43,037 bases of DNA from positions 1 to 43,037 of IMG/VR virus record IMGVR_UViG_3300043398_000403; one strand, given 5' to 3'. A program made the translations under genes and the position numbers. Positions 1-7,311 of the stretch are shown piece by piece. Position 1 is the first letter of the stretch. The number at the start of each line of letters is the position of its first letter. This DNA is from a virus. The notes below the pieces were generated by a model. That model did no database searches. It was not told the DNA's origin and saw only the letters and a list, made by a program, of their open reading frames with translations.

Positions 1-1
1 C

Positions 2-76
2 CGAGATCGCGAACTCCTGCTACTAGCAAACGGCGTGCACCTCGTGGACGAGGGCGGGAACTGGACGGGGGCATGA
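2..76 (+). CDS. 3' end of an unknown gene (partial)
   Basis: The frame is open from the left edge and closes at TGA 74-76, giving about 24 C-terminal residues (ending GGNWTGA). The stop overlaps the ATG of the next small gene in an ATGA arrangement. That coupling is the main reason to think it is real. The start lies outside the window and nothing can be said about function. Confidence 0.5.
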   Translation, partial: RDRELLLLANGVHLVDEGGNWTGA

Positions 77-240
77 ATGGCACTCGAATCAAGCGCAGCG
101 AACGCGCAACGGGCAACGGGCAACGGGATCGTGAACTGATGCGCTTAGGTTTTCGGGGGGTTCGCTTCACCGGCGCCGAAGTCCCCTCGAACGCGGACGC
201 CTGTGTGTCGGAGGCCGCAGCGCCGGCGTACATGCAATGA
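73..240 (+). CDS. Small hypothetical protein, 55 aa
   Basis: The gene starts at ATG 73, which overlaps the previous stop, with a purine-rich ACGGGGGC just upstream as a likely ribosome binding site. It ends at TGA 238-240, overlapping the ATG of the primase/helicase gene. The predicted 55-residue protein is basic at its N-terminus and has no recognisable domain. Its coding sequence contains a triple heptamer repeat. Tight overlap on both sides supports a real cistron in the replication operon. The function is unknown. Confidence 0.5.
   Translation: MNGTRIKRSERATGNGQRDRELMRLGFRGVRFTGAEVPSNADACVSEAAAPAYMQ
107..127 (+). repeat. Heptanucleotide tandem repeat (CAACGGG)x3
   Basis: Three perfect head-to-tail copies of CAACGGG lie inside the 55-aa gene at 73-240. 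Because the unit is 7 bp, gain or loss of one copy would shift the reading frame. Three copies is short and may be chance. Confidence 0.7.
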
Positions 241-2540
241 AGCTCACTTATTTTCCCCCGCGCGACCCGCGCCCGGATCCCAGCCTGTCAGACCGGGACT
301 ACGCCGCTGCGCACTGCCAGCAGGTCCAGCCTGGCCGCACCGTGGACCTGGACCTCCAAGCGCTGGAGGTGGCCTGTCGCGCGGCGGCCGCCGTTGGACG
401 GAAGGGCGACGCGGGTTACATCACGGCGTGCGCCTACGAGCCCTCTCAAACGCGGCGCGAGGGCGGTCCAGCCGAATTCGCGCTGATCGACCAAGACGAG
501 GGCGGCGCAGAGCCAGACTGGACCGCGCTGGACGAGTACGAGGGCTTCGCCTGGACGACCGCTTCACATCGTCCCGACAAGCCCTCCTGGCGCGTCGTGA
601 TCCCGTTCGTAGAACCCAGCGCGCACGGGAAGCTTCGGTGCCCGTTCCGAGGCGCGTTCATCCGCAACCGGACGCAGCCCGCCTTCTTGCCGACGCATCG
701 GACGTCGGTGGATGCGATCGAATGGCGACGCCTGCGCGGTTCCAAGCGCCTGGACGCTGTTGCCCTGGGCGCCGTGGAGCATGCCTTCGAGGCCCGTCCG
801 GACTCGCTGCTCGGCGCTGCATTCGAGGCTGCCGGCATGGTGCTGCGCGAGCAAACGGGCGGCCTGGTCGTGCGTTGCCCGTGGGTTCACCTGCATTCGG
901 ACGGCGACGTGGGCGGCACGGCCGTCTTCCACAGTGATCCCGACAATCGGGGCTTCGGGAAGTTCCACTGCTCCCGGACGGAGTGCGCCAAAGCGAATCG
1001 CACCTCATGGGATGCGCTCAACGCGATTCGGAACATCCCCGCCGTCGCGGAGGAACTGCGGCACTGGCCGGACCCGGGCCTGGACGGCTACCGACGAGTC
1101 GAGGTTCCGCCGGCGCCGCCCGTCCAGGTGCAGCCCGCCGAGCCCGCCCCGATGGCGCCCGTCGAGGTGCCCGAAGGCGCGCGAGCCACGCCCGAGACAT
1201 GGGGCGCGTTGATGAACCAGCGGCACACTGTGCTGACCGCGGTCGGGGGGAAGTGCAGGGTGCTCTCCTGGACGCGCAACGACCTCGGCTGGATCGCGCC
1301 CGTGCTTTCGAGCACGCCGGACTTCAAGGCGCGCTACCAGGCGAAAAAGATCTTGGTCGAGGGCCTGAAAGCGCCCATCTCGATCGCTGAGTGGTGGCTG
1401 AATTGGCCTGAACGCGCAGAGGCGGAGTCGCTCACGTTCCGCCCTGACGTGCAGGCCCCGCGCGTGGACGGGAAGCTCAACCTCTGGCACGGGTACGGCG
1501 TCGAGCCGCGCCCCGGATCATGGGCGCTCACGCAAAGATTCCTCGAGGAGATCGTAGCTGCCGGCGACCCGGAGCACCTCAAATACATCCTCGGCTGGCT
1601 CGCGTGGGTTGTGCAAAACCCCGGCGAACGACCGGAAGTCGTGCTCGTCCTGCGCGGCCGCCGCGGTACCGGCAAGAACACAATCCTGGACGCGCTGTGC
1701 AAGCTGTTTGGGCAGCACGCCAAGACGGTCTCGAACCCTCGGCATCTCGTCGGACACTTCAACGCTCACCTAGCGGACTGCGCACTGTTGTTTGCCAACG
1801 AGGCGATCGCTGCCAGCGACAAGACCGCAGAGGCTGTGCTGAAAACCCTCGTGACGGACGGCACGCTGCCGATCGAGCGCAAGGGTATCGACGTCGAGAT
1901 GTGGATGAACCGCTTGAGCGTGTGCATGGCCAGCAACGAGGACTGGTGCGTGCCGGCAGGGCTCGACGAGCGCCGCTTCGCGGTGTTTGATGTGAGTCCT
2001 GCCAAGATCCAGGACGTGAGTTACTTCGCGGCCATCCACGCGGAACTCCGCGCAGGGGGCTACCAGGCGATGCTCCACGATCTGCTCGCGCTGCCGCTTG
2101 GCGATTGGCACCCGCGCCAGCACGTGCCCAAGACGGAGGCGCTCGTGGAGAACCAGCTGGACGGGCTCCGAGGCTGCGACCGCGTCGTGCATCAAATCCT
2201 GGACACTGCGGTGGTCGAAGGTGGCTGGTCGCACTTCGAGACGGCGCTCCCTCACGTCTCAGGCTCTGTGTTCATTCCTACCAGCGTGGTGGCGGGCGGG
2301 GATATGCGTCGACTGGTTTCGGCGGCGCGGGCACTGTCTCGTTGCATCCGGACCGAGGGGGGCTCCAGAGCGCTGTCCAGCCTGGCAACGGTCAAGAACG
2401 GTTTCGAATCGATGCGCACCCGCGGGTTCGTCCTCCCGCCCCTGCCGGAGGCTCGCGCCAACTGGGCGGAGGCGAGCAGGCTGAAAGTGTCCTGGAACGA
2501 GATACCCGAGTGGACTGCCGTGCCTCCGAAGCGCTTCTGA
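237..2540 (+). CDS. Phage primase/helicase (DUF5906-type), 767 aa
   Basis: This is probably a bifunctional replication enzyme that primes and unwinds DNA at the phage fork. The N-terminal ~200 residues resemble an archaeo-eukaryotic-type primase: an acidic IDQDEGG motif near residue 84, then a stretch ending RVVIPF. A putative zinc site follows at about residues 213-250 (RCPW..H..H ... FHCSRTEC). The C-terminal half is a superfamily 3-like ATPase of the DUF5906 type. Its Walker A is GRRGTGKNT with K480, and the hydrophobic strand LLFANEA near 515-522 is a likely Walker B. The usual 'rkg.d.e' and 'SNE.W..P...D.RRF' segments follow. The start ATG overlaps the stop of the 55-aa gene. The ATPase call is firm; the primase call rests on pattern only. 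Confidence 0.85.
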   Translation: MKLTYFPPRDPRPDPSLSDRDYAAAHCQQVQPGRTVDLDLQALEVACRAAAAVGRKGDAGYITACAYEPSQTRREGGPAEFALIDQDEGGAEPDWTALDEYEGFAWTTASHRPDKPSWRVVIPFVEPSAHGKLRCPFRGAFIRNRTQPAFLPTHRTSVDAIEWRRLRGSKRLDAVALGAVEHAFEARPDSLLGAAFEAAGMVLREQTGGLVVRCPWVHLHSDGDVGGTAVFHSDPDNRGFGKFHCSRTECAKANRTSWDALNAIRNIPAVAEELRHWPDPGLDGYRRVEVPPAPPVQVQPAEPAPMAPVEVPEGARATPETWGALMNQRHTVLTAVGGKCRVLSWTRNDLGWIAPVLSSTPDFKARYQAKKILVEGLKAPISIAEWWLNWPERAEAESLTFRPDVQAPRVDGKLNLWHGYGVEPRPGSWALTQRFLEEIVAAGDPEHLKYILGWLAWVVQNPGERPEVVLVLRGRRGTGKNTILDALCKLFGQHAKTVSNPRHLVGHFNAHLADCALLFANEAIAASDKTAEAVLKTLVTDGTLPIERKGIDVEMWMNRLSVCMASNEDWCVPAGLDERRFAVFDVSPAKIQDVSYFAAIHAELRAGGYQAMLHDLLALPLGDWHPRQHVPKTEALVENQLDGLRGCDRVVHQILDTAVVEGGWSHFETALPHVSGSVFIPTSVVAGGDMRRLVSAARALSRCIRTEGGSRALSSLATVKNGFESMRTRGFVLPPLPEARANWAEASRLKVSWNEIPEWTAVPPKRF

Positions 2541-2575
2541 ATTAGCGCCCGCCCGGACGCGCTGAATTGCGCGCG

Positions 2576-2606
2576 AGCCCGCCTCCGAATTACCGGAGCG
2601 CGGGCT
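2576..2606 (+). terminator. Hairpin between convergent genes
   Basis: AGCCCGC-CTCCG pairs with CGGAG-c-GCGGGCT around a 6-base loop AATTAC, a 12-bp stem with one bulged base. It lies between the rightward primase/helicase gene (ends 2540) and the leftward RHH gene (ends 2610). There is no clean T-run, only CTACTTTCG a few bases on. It is probably a terminator serving one or both strands. Confidence 0.55.
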
Positions 2607-2609
2607 TCG

Positions 2610-2855
2610 CTACTTTCGCGCCAGGGACCTCAGCGCGTTCAACTGCAGTTCATCCAGGTCATCCTTGGCGGCGACATGCGCATCGCAGGCCATACGGAAG
2701 GCCTCCGCGCGCACGTCGGACGTGCCAGCGCCGATGAGGCGGCGGACGAATTCGGCGCGCGTTTGACCAGCGCGTGCTGCGGAGATCTCCACCAGCAGCA
2801 ATTCCTGCTCGCAGAGTCGAAGGGGGAATTGCCGGTCTCTAGCGTGTTTTGACAT
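2610..2855 (-). CDS. Ribbon-helix-helix DNA-binding protein, 81 aa
   Basis: The N-terminal half (FPLRLCEQELLLVEISAARA then TRAEFVRRLI) has the beta strand, helix A and helix B pattern of a CopG/Arc-type ribbon-helix-helix domain. These dimers bind operators through an intermolecular beta sheet. The C-terminal ~35 residues look helical and have no recognised match. The gene points left and is fed from the non-coding control region at 2856-3276, so it may be an early repressor or autoregulator there. The upstream sequence on its strand is TACCGT, five bases, then ATG, a weak version of the leaderless promoter type seen elsewhere in the window. Confidence 0.7.
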   Translation of the reverse strand: MSKHARDRQFPLRLCEQELLLVEISAARAGQTRAEFVRRLIGAGTSDVRAEAFRMACDAHVAAKDDLDELQLNALRSLARK

Positions 2856-3276
2856 GCAGAACGGTATGACACGGCGCTAGGGTCGGGGCCACTCTTGAAG
2901 AACCCGAACAGCGAAAAGCTTAACAAAATCGCGTTTATGCCCCCGCGATCGGGTTGATCTGCCGAATGACAACCTTAACCGTACATCTTCTACACGACGT
3001 CATACGTAATACGCGTAATACGGGGAGTCTATTTTCTATGACTTACAGGGGGGTATACCCGATCGACGTAATAAGAGACCGGCACGGTTCAGGTTTTCGA
3101 CGATCGCCTGTTCCCGATGATACGAACACGACCGTCTCACCCGCTTGAGCACGACCGGCGGGACCGGACGATCGGACAATTCATACAATGTCGACTGACA
3201 TGCCGGGGAATTTGCCCGTGGGCCGACTTTCACGGAGCCGCTCAAGGCGCGCCCGCACCGCGCCGTTCAACTCGTC
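2856..3276. promoter_or_regulatory. 421-base non-coding control region
   Basis: No convincing gene is seen on either strand. The stretch is visibly poorer in G+C than its surroundings and contains short direct repeats (CGTMATA units at 2998-3020 and 3067) and a 10-bp palindrome GGGTATACCC at 3051-3060. It separates the leftward RHH gene from the rightward genes that follow, as expected for divergent promoters with operators. An origin function is possible but has no specific support. Confidence 0.55.
2998..3073. repeat. CGT(A/C)ATA direct repeats
   Basis: CGTCATA (2998-3004), CGTAATA (3005-3011), CGTAATA (3014-3020) and a distant CGTAATA (3067-3073) lie in the control region. The three clustered units have near-regular spacing of 7-9 bp. 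Such short direct repeats next to an RHH gene fit an operator array, since RHH dimers bind adjacent half-sites. The role is inferred. Confidence 0.5.
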
Positions 3277-3582
3277 ATGACCAAGCCCACCCACGATCGC
3301 CCCACCATCCCCGCGCCGCCCAGTGCGCACGCGCTCAACGCCTGCCGTGCGCACGCCGCTGCTGTCGGCCTGCCCTCGCAGATCGAGCGCAAGCGCCGCG
3401 CTGCTCAGAAGCGCCTGCTCGCGCGCCAGGCGGAGATCGAAGCGCGCCGCGACACCGTGCCGGCGCCGGCGCTTGACAAAGTCGCCCGAGAAGGACGCGG
3501 GCCTTCGCCTCCTGCCACGCCGTCCGAAGGCGCCGCCCCTTCCGACCCGACACGCACACCGCCGCCCGCTCGAGATCGGTAA
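3277..3582 (+). CDS. Hypothetical basic helical protein, 101 aa
   Basis: ATG 3277 is preceded by CGTTC plus exactly eight bases, the same leader geometry seen before four other small genes, which supports this start. Residues ~15-60 look like a basic helix (QIERKRRAAQKRLLARQAEIE). The last ~30 residues are low-complexity Pro/Ser/Arg and resemble antisense sequence of the opposing reading frame at 3335-3886. Either the two genes overlap tail to tail or one has a frameshift. The function is unknown. Confidence 0.5.
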   Translation: MTKPTHDRPTIPAPPSAHALNACRAHAAAVGLPSQIERKRRAAQKRLLARQAEIEARRDTVPAPALDKVAREGRGPSPPATPSEGAAPSDPTRTPPPARDR

Positions 3583-3886
3583 GCTCGCGCTCGAGCCGCT
3601 GCCACCCGACGTTGAGTTCCCAACCGTTGCTGCAGCGCCGCGCAGCGGCCCACAACGCCGCGTCAGCGCGCGCCAGCGCCTGAGCGGCCGCCTCCGCGCG
3701 TGCGGCCGCCAGCGCGTCAGTTAGGGGCGCTGGCAGCGGTCTAATGGCGGGCGGGCGTCGGCGTTCGGTCAGGCACCAGCGCGCCTCTGCGTCCAGGCGT
3801 TCCGGACTGGACAGCAGGCGGAGCGCTTCGGCGATGCGAGAAAAGTCGGGGCATTGGACAAGCGCACTGCGACCGGTCAAACTCAT
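3335..3886 (-). CDS. Possible hypothetical protein opposing 3277-3582
   Basis: An open leftward frame runs from ATG 3886 (MSLTGRSALVQC) to 3335, 183 residues. The first ~130 residues read like a normal Ala/Leu/Arg-rich helical protein. The last ~50 (Arg/Ala/Gly/Cys-rich) look like the shadow of the rightward gene at 3277. There is no good ribosome binding site, and its start abuts the transglycosylase start on the other strand. I regard it as uncertain. Confidence 0.35.
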   Translation of the reverse strand: MSLTGRSALVQCPDFSRIAEALRLLSSPERLDAEARWCLTERRRPPAIRPLPAPLTDALAAARAEAAAQALARADAALWAAARRCSNGWELNVGWQRLERELTDLERAAVCVSGRKGRRLRTAWQEAKARVLLGRLCQAPAPARCRGALRSPPGARAGASEQRGACARSARAGRQQRRAHGRR

Positions 3887-3899
3887 GGTTCTGCTTCGC

Positions 3900-4580
3900 A
3901 TGGTGCAATACCTAACCGGCGTGCACAACGACGCAGTTGCAGCAGTTGCTCACGCTTGTAACATCGGATTGCTGGTTCAGCCTGGGAATCGGTATGATAA
4001 GCACGCGCACCGGTACCCGTCGTGGGCCGGCGACAACGGCGCGTTTACGCGAAAACCTGGCGGTTTCAACGCGCGAAAGTTTCGCGAGATGCTGAGGCGT
4101 TCCGAGTTGCTCGCGGCGCGTTCAACATGCCAGTTCATCGTCGCTCCTGATTGCTTGTTGGTGCAGGCTGACGGCACTGTCATCGGGGATGCGCTTAGAA
4201 CGCTTATCCAGTTTCGCGGATGGTCCGGCGAGATCCGTGCGTTGGGGTACCCCGTGGCGCTGGTTGCTCAGGATGGGCTTGAGAGATACTTGGCGTTCGT
4301 CCCGTGGGAATTGGTGGATGTGCTGTTCATCGGCGGATCGGATGGTTGGAAACTCGGCGAGGACGCGCAGAAGTGCGTAGAGGCAGCCCGGCAACGCGGT
4401 AAGCGCGTCCACATGGGGCGGGTCAATTCCGCGAAGCGGATGATGCGAGCTCAGGACATGCAGGTAGATTCGGTGGACGGGACGTATCTGAAGTTCGGAC
4501 CGGACGTTAATTTGCCCAACCTGATCGTTTTTCTGGAGAAGTGCGCGCGCAGGACGTTAGACTCATTGGAGGTAAAATGA
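3900..4580 (+). CDS. TGT/DpdA-like deazaguanine transglycosylase, 226 aa
   Basis: This probably exchanges guanine for a 7-deazaguanine base, most likely in phage DNA. The protein opens with YLTGVHNDAV. An Asp in a DNGAF motif (D45) sits where TGT enzymes have the catalytic DSGGF. FIVAPD follows near residue 80, then LVAQDG, and an FIGGSDGWK motif like the GG substrate loop of TGT folds. It ends with VDGTYLKFGPDVNLP, a pattern I recall from small phage members of the DpdA group. It overlaps QueC by ATGA, which supports a shared pathway. ATG 3900 and ATG 3885 are both possible starts and neither has a good ribosome binding site. The exact subgroup (DpdA2 or other) is not certain. Confidence 0.65.
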   Translation: MVQYLTGVHNDAVAAVAHACNIGLLVQPGNRYDKHAHRYPSWAGDNGAFTRKPGGFNARKFREMLRRSELLAARSTCQFIVAPDCLLVQADGTVIGDALRTLIQFRGWSGEIRALGYPVALVAQDGLERYLAFVPWELVDVLFIGGSDGWKLGEDAQKCVEAARQRGKRVHMGRVNSAKRMMRAQDMQVDSVDGTYLKFGPDVNLPNLIVFLEKCARRTLDSLEVK

Positions 4581-5212
4581 AAACGTTGGTTCTTTTGAGC
4601 GGAGGTCTGGACTCGACGGCCGCGCTGCTATGGGCGCGGGCCAACGGTGGCGTAGATGCCGCGTTGTGGACCTACTACGGACAGCCCGCAGCGACGCGCG
4701 AGGGTGAGCGTGCTGTGGCTGTTGCGAAGCGTTTCGAATTGCCGTTCTTGCGCTTGGACATCGCGTCTGCGTACTTCGGCGGCGCGCCTCGCGGTCTGTT
4801 CCTGCCGAAGCCTGCGGGCGTCGAGGGGGGCGTGGATCGGGCTTTCGTGCCATTGCGCAATCCGCTTTTACTGTCCGCGGCGGCCGCGCGAGCGCTGCGT
4901 ACGTGGCCTGACGGGGGTGTGCGTCTGGTGGTTGGGTTTAACGCGGACGACGCTGCGGGTTTTCCCGATTGTCGACAGGCTTTTTTGGTCGCGTTTGCAC
5001 AAGCGCTGAACGCAGGCTTGCCCGAACCTCAGGTTGTTTTTGCCGTGCCATGGTTGGATGTGCCTAAGGCCGGTGTGGTGCGATGGGTGCTTGAGAACGC
5101 GCCAACGGAGATGCCACTCATCGAGGCTTCGTGGTCGTGCTATCGAGAGCAAGGCCCGTGCGGCGAGTGTACCGCGTGCGTCACCCGTGCGAAGGCGTTT
5201 TCGGAGACCTGA
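4577..5212 (+). CDS. queC: QueC, 7-cyano-7-deazaguanine (preQ0) synthase, 211 aa
   Basis: QueC converts 7-carboxy-7-deazaguanine to preQ0 using ATP and ammonia. The ATP-binding PP-loop SGGLDS is at residues 8-13, GFNADDAAGFPDCR matches the family's substrate loop, and a C-terminal zinc site is formed by C188, C195, C198 and C201. The length is near the family norm. ATG 4577 has an ideal GGAGGT site and overlaps the stop of the transglycosylase gene. The downstream XRE gene overlaps it by TGATG, so the cluster is one transcript. Third codon positions look richer in T than in the virion genes, hinting at separate origin. Confidence 0.93.
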   Translation: MKTLVLLSGGLDSTAALLWARANGGVDAALWTYYGQPAATREGERAVAVAKRFELPFLRLDIASAYFGGAPRGLFLPKPAGVEGGVDRAFVPLRNPLLLSAAAARALRTWPDGGVRLVVGFNADDAAGFPDCRQAFLVAFAQALNAGLPEPQVVFAVPWLDVPKAGVVRWVLENAPTEMPLIEASWSCYREQGPCGECTACVTRAKAFSET

Positions 5213-5451
5213 TGCCATCACCGGCTAAACGCAACTTGGAGTTCGACATGGCGGCGCGAGGCCGCGCCCGCCGTCTTGAACTCGGGTTGACGCAACTCCA
5301 GCTCGGCACGCGAATGGGGTTTTGCGATAAGCGCGTATCCCTGTTGGAACAGGACGGTGCCGCGACCCTTCGGATCGTGCGGGTGTGGGCGAAGGCTTTA
5401 GACATGTGTCCAGCTAGGTTGGCTTTTGGCGTTGGCGCGACGGATGTTTGA
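5212..5451 (+). CDS. Small XRE-type helix-turn-helix protein, 79 aa
   Basis: Residues ~16-70 form an XRE/HTH_3-like fold: [20 protein letters not shown], then the recognition helix region [10 protein letters not shown] and a hydrophobic tail helix. ATG 5212 overlaps the queC stop (TGATG), and its own stop overlaps the start of queD by eight bases, so it is translationally embedded between two queuosine-pathway genes. It may regulate this cluster or another phage operon; nothing in the sequence identifies the operator. Confidence 0.75.
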   Translation: MPSPAKRNLEFDMAARGRARRLELGLTQLQLGTRMGFCDKRVSLLEQDGAATLRIVRVWAKALDMCPARLAFGVGATDV

Positions 5452-5803
5452 GATCTTCAAGGAATTCACATTCGAGGCGGCGCATCGGTTGCCCTTCGTG
5501 CCCGAAGGTCACAAGTGCGGCCGTTTGCACGGGCATTCGTTCCGATGCGAGTTGCACGTTCAAGGTCCGTTGGACTCGCAGGGCTGGGTGCTAGACTTCG
5601 CTGACTTGAAGCGCGCGTGGGTCCCTTTGGATGCCATATTGGACCATGCGTACCTGAACGACGTGCCGGGGTTGGAGAATCCGACGTGCGAGGTGCTGGC
5701 GCGTTGGATTTGGGAGCGTCTCGCGCTGAGTTTGCCCGGGCTTTGCGCGATTGTCGTCCGAGAGACCTGCACGTCCGGTTGCGTCTACCGCGGAACGCCC
5801 TAG
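5444..5803 (+). CDS. queD: QueD, 6-carboxytetrahydropterin synthase, 119 aa
   Basis: QueD turns dihydroneopterin triphosphate into 6-carboxytetrahydropterin, the second step towards preQ0. The zinc ligands H14, H29 and H31 (EAAHRL, RLHGHSF), catalytic C25, the D67-H68 pair (LDHAY) and E107 (VVRETC) are all present. The length matches the family. ATG 5444 lies inside the end of the XRE gene. FolE (before it) and QueE (after it) are not seen in this window, so those two steps must come from elsewhere. Confidence 0.92.
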   Translation: MFEIFKEFTFEAAHRLPFVPEGHKCGRLHGHSFRCELHVQGPLDSQGWVLDFADLKRAWVPLDAILDHAYLNDVPGLENPTCEVLARWIWERLALSLPGLCAIVVRETCTSGCVYRGTP

Positions 5804-5829
5804 ACCGGCCGTAGGTTCTGCGCTAGGCT
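5801..5829 (+). promoter_or_regulatory. Predicted leaderless promoter before the portal gene
   Basis: TAGACC (5801-5806), a 17-bp spacer and TAGGCT (5824-5829) precede GTG 5836 by six bases. The layout matches the TTGACC-N17-TAAGGT promoters at 8943 and 17041. A start site about seven bases after the -10 would make the mRNA begin at the start codon. It overlaps the queD stop. Confidence 0.55.
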
Positions 5830-5835
5830 GGCGGC

Positions 5836-7311
5836 GTGAGCCGAAAGCGTCCGCCGTCCAGCCCTGCACTCGTTCGAAACGACGCCGCCGAAAGTCCAAC
5901 GTGGGCGCGATGGGGCGGAGGCGTCGTGCGCTTGCTCGGCGCGCTTCGCCAGGACGGATGGCGGTCCACGCTGGGCGGGCTCGGCTCGCGCGCGGATCGC
6001 GGCAGGCCCGGTTCACTCGAGTTCATCGACCAGCTACCGCTGACGGACTATGAGCTCACGGCGGCCTATCGCAACCTGTGGCTCGTCCGGCGCCTCGTCG
6101 AGGACCCGTCCAACGAAGCGTTGCGTGAGGGCTTCGGCATCGAGCAGGACGATATCCCGGAGTTCATGCGCTTGAATTACGGCGGCTACCACAGCGAGGG
6201 CGCCTTCGAGCGCGCGCTGCGCATGGCCGAGCTCAAGGGCGGCGCGGGCATCTATGTCGGTTACTCCGACGTGCGCGGTCCGGATGACCTCTTGCAGCCG
6301 GCCCCGGAGGGTGAAGCCGAGGTGACGTTTCTCGAGACGTTCGACCGCTTCCAACTCCAGGGCGAGCAGCCCGACACGGACACGCACTCGCCCACGTTCG
6401 ACCAATCGCAGGTCTGGTGCGTGAGCGGACAGCGCCGCGCGGGCATGCGTTTTCACACGTCCCGGATGATCAAGTTCAAGGGGGCGCCGCTCGCGGGGGA
6501 TCTCGGACTCGCGCAGCAGGATCGCGAGTGGGGCGACAGTTCGCTTCAAGCGGTGTGGACCGACGTCCAGCGCTACGGCGTGTTCTGGCAGAGCGTCGCA
6601 CATCTTTTGCAGGTCAGCAGCGTGGGCGTGGTCAGCTTGAGCGGGCTCATCGACATGCTCGCGTCGCAGAACCAAGACGTCGCTCGCGATCGCATCGAGC
6701 TGATGAACGAAGCGATGTCGATCACGCGCTTGTTCCTGCTCGACGCCTCCAAGGGCGAGACCTACCATCGTGAGGCTGTCTCGTTCTCCGACATGCCTGC
6801 GCTGTTGCAGGAGGTGCAACTCGCGACTGCGGGCGCGTTCCGGCGCCCGGTAACGAAGTTGTTCGGGCGCGCGCCTGCAGGGCTCAACGCAACCGGCGAA
6901 AGCGACATGCGCAGCTGGTACGACGAGGTTGAGTGTTATCGCGAGCGCCAGGTGAAGCCTGCGCTTCGTGCCCTGCTCGCGATCACGGACGGCATCGAGC
7001 CCGACGCCATTGACTTCTCGCCGCTGTGGCAGCCTACGGAAAAGGAATGCGCCGAGACCTCGAAGATTGTGGTCGATCGATACGAGCGTCTATGGTCGAT
7101 GAAGGTCGCTTCAGCGGCGGAGATTCGAACGGCGTTGAACGAGGACAAGCCGCTCGAAGAATTGCTGACGGGTCCGCCTCCCGAGCCTGAGGAGCTGCCC
7201 GTTGACGGCGCGCAACCCGACTTCAACCAGCAGGGTTACGAAGGCGCGCCCGGGGGCGCAGATCCCGAAGCGCCGCCCGCTGACGTCGAGGCTCCGCCGG
7301 AAGCGACATGA
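5836..7311 (+). CDS. Portal protein (DUF1073 family), 491 aa
   Basis: The portal forms the dodecameric ring at the unique capsid vertex through which DNA is packaged. The diagnostic segment GLNATGESDMRSWYD lies near residues 354-368, preceded by LFGRAP, as in DUF1073 portals. The mixed alpha/beta clip and wing region is at ~60-330, and a Pro/Gly/Glu-rich tail covers the last ~60 residues. The GTG start has no ribosome binding site but a well-placed -10 box. The stop overlaps the MuF-like gene (ATGA). The terminase that should dock on it is 30 kb away on the other strand. Confidence 0.88.
   Translation: MSRKRPPSSPALVRNDAAESPTWARWGGGVVRLLGALRQDGWRSTLGGLGSRADRGRPGSLEFIDQLPLTDYELTAAYRNLWLVRRLVEDPSNEALREGFGIEQDDIPEFMRLNYGGYHSEGAFERALRMAELKGGAGIYVGYSDVRGPDDLLQPAPEGEAEVTFLETFDRFQLQGEQPDTDTHSPTFDQSQVWCVSGQRRAGMRFHTSRMIKFKGAPLAGDLGLAQQDREWGDSSLQAVWTDVQRYGVFWQSVAHLLQVSSVGVVSLSGLIDMLASQNQDVARDRIELMNEAMSITRLFLLDASKGETYHREAVSFSDMPALLQEVQLATAGAFRRPVTKLFGRAPAGLNATGESDMRSWYDEVECYRERQVKPALRALLAITDGIEPDAIDFSPLWQPTEKECAETSKIVVDRYERLWSMKVASAAEIRTALNEDKPLEELLTGPPPEPEELPVDGAQPDFNQQGYEGAPGGADPEAPPADVEAPPEAT

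Noticed and set aside
2639-2926. A 95-codon leftward frame overlapping the RHH gene
   Set aside because: Ser/Pro/Arg-rich composition without pattern; the alternative frame at 2610-2855 has the RHH fold.
2954-3245. Short frames of 64 and 69 codons in the control region
   Set aside because: No ribosome binding sites, no coding-like composition, and they lie in low-G+C repeat-bearing DNA that looks regulatory.
3471-3500. GCGCTTGACA as a -35 box inside 3277-3582
   Set aside because: No acceptable -10 lies 16-18 bases downstream, and the site is within coding sequence.
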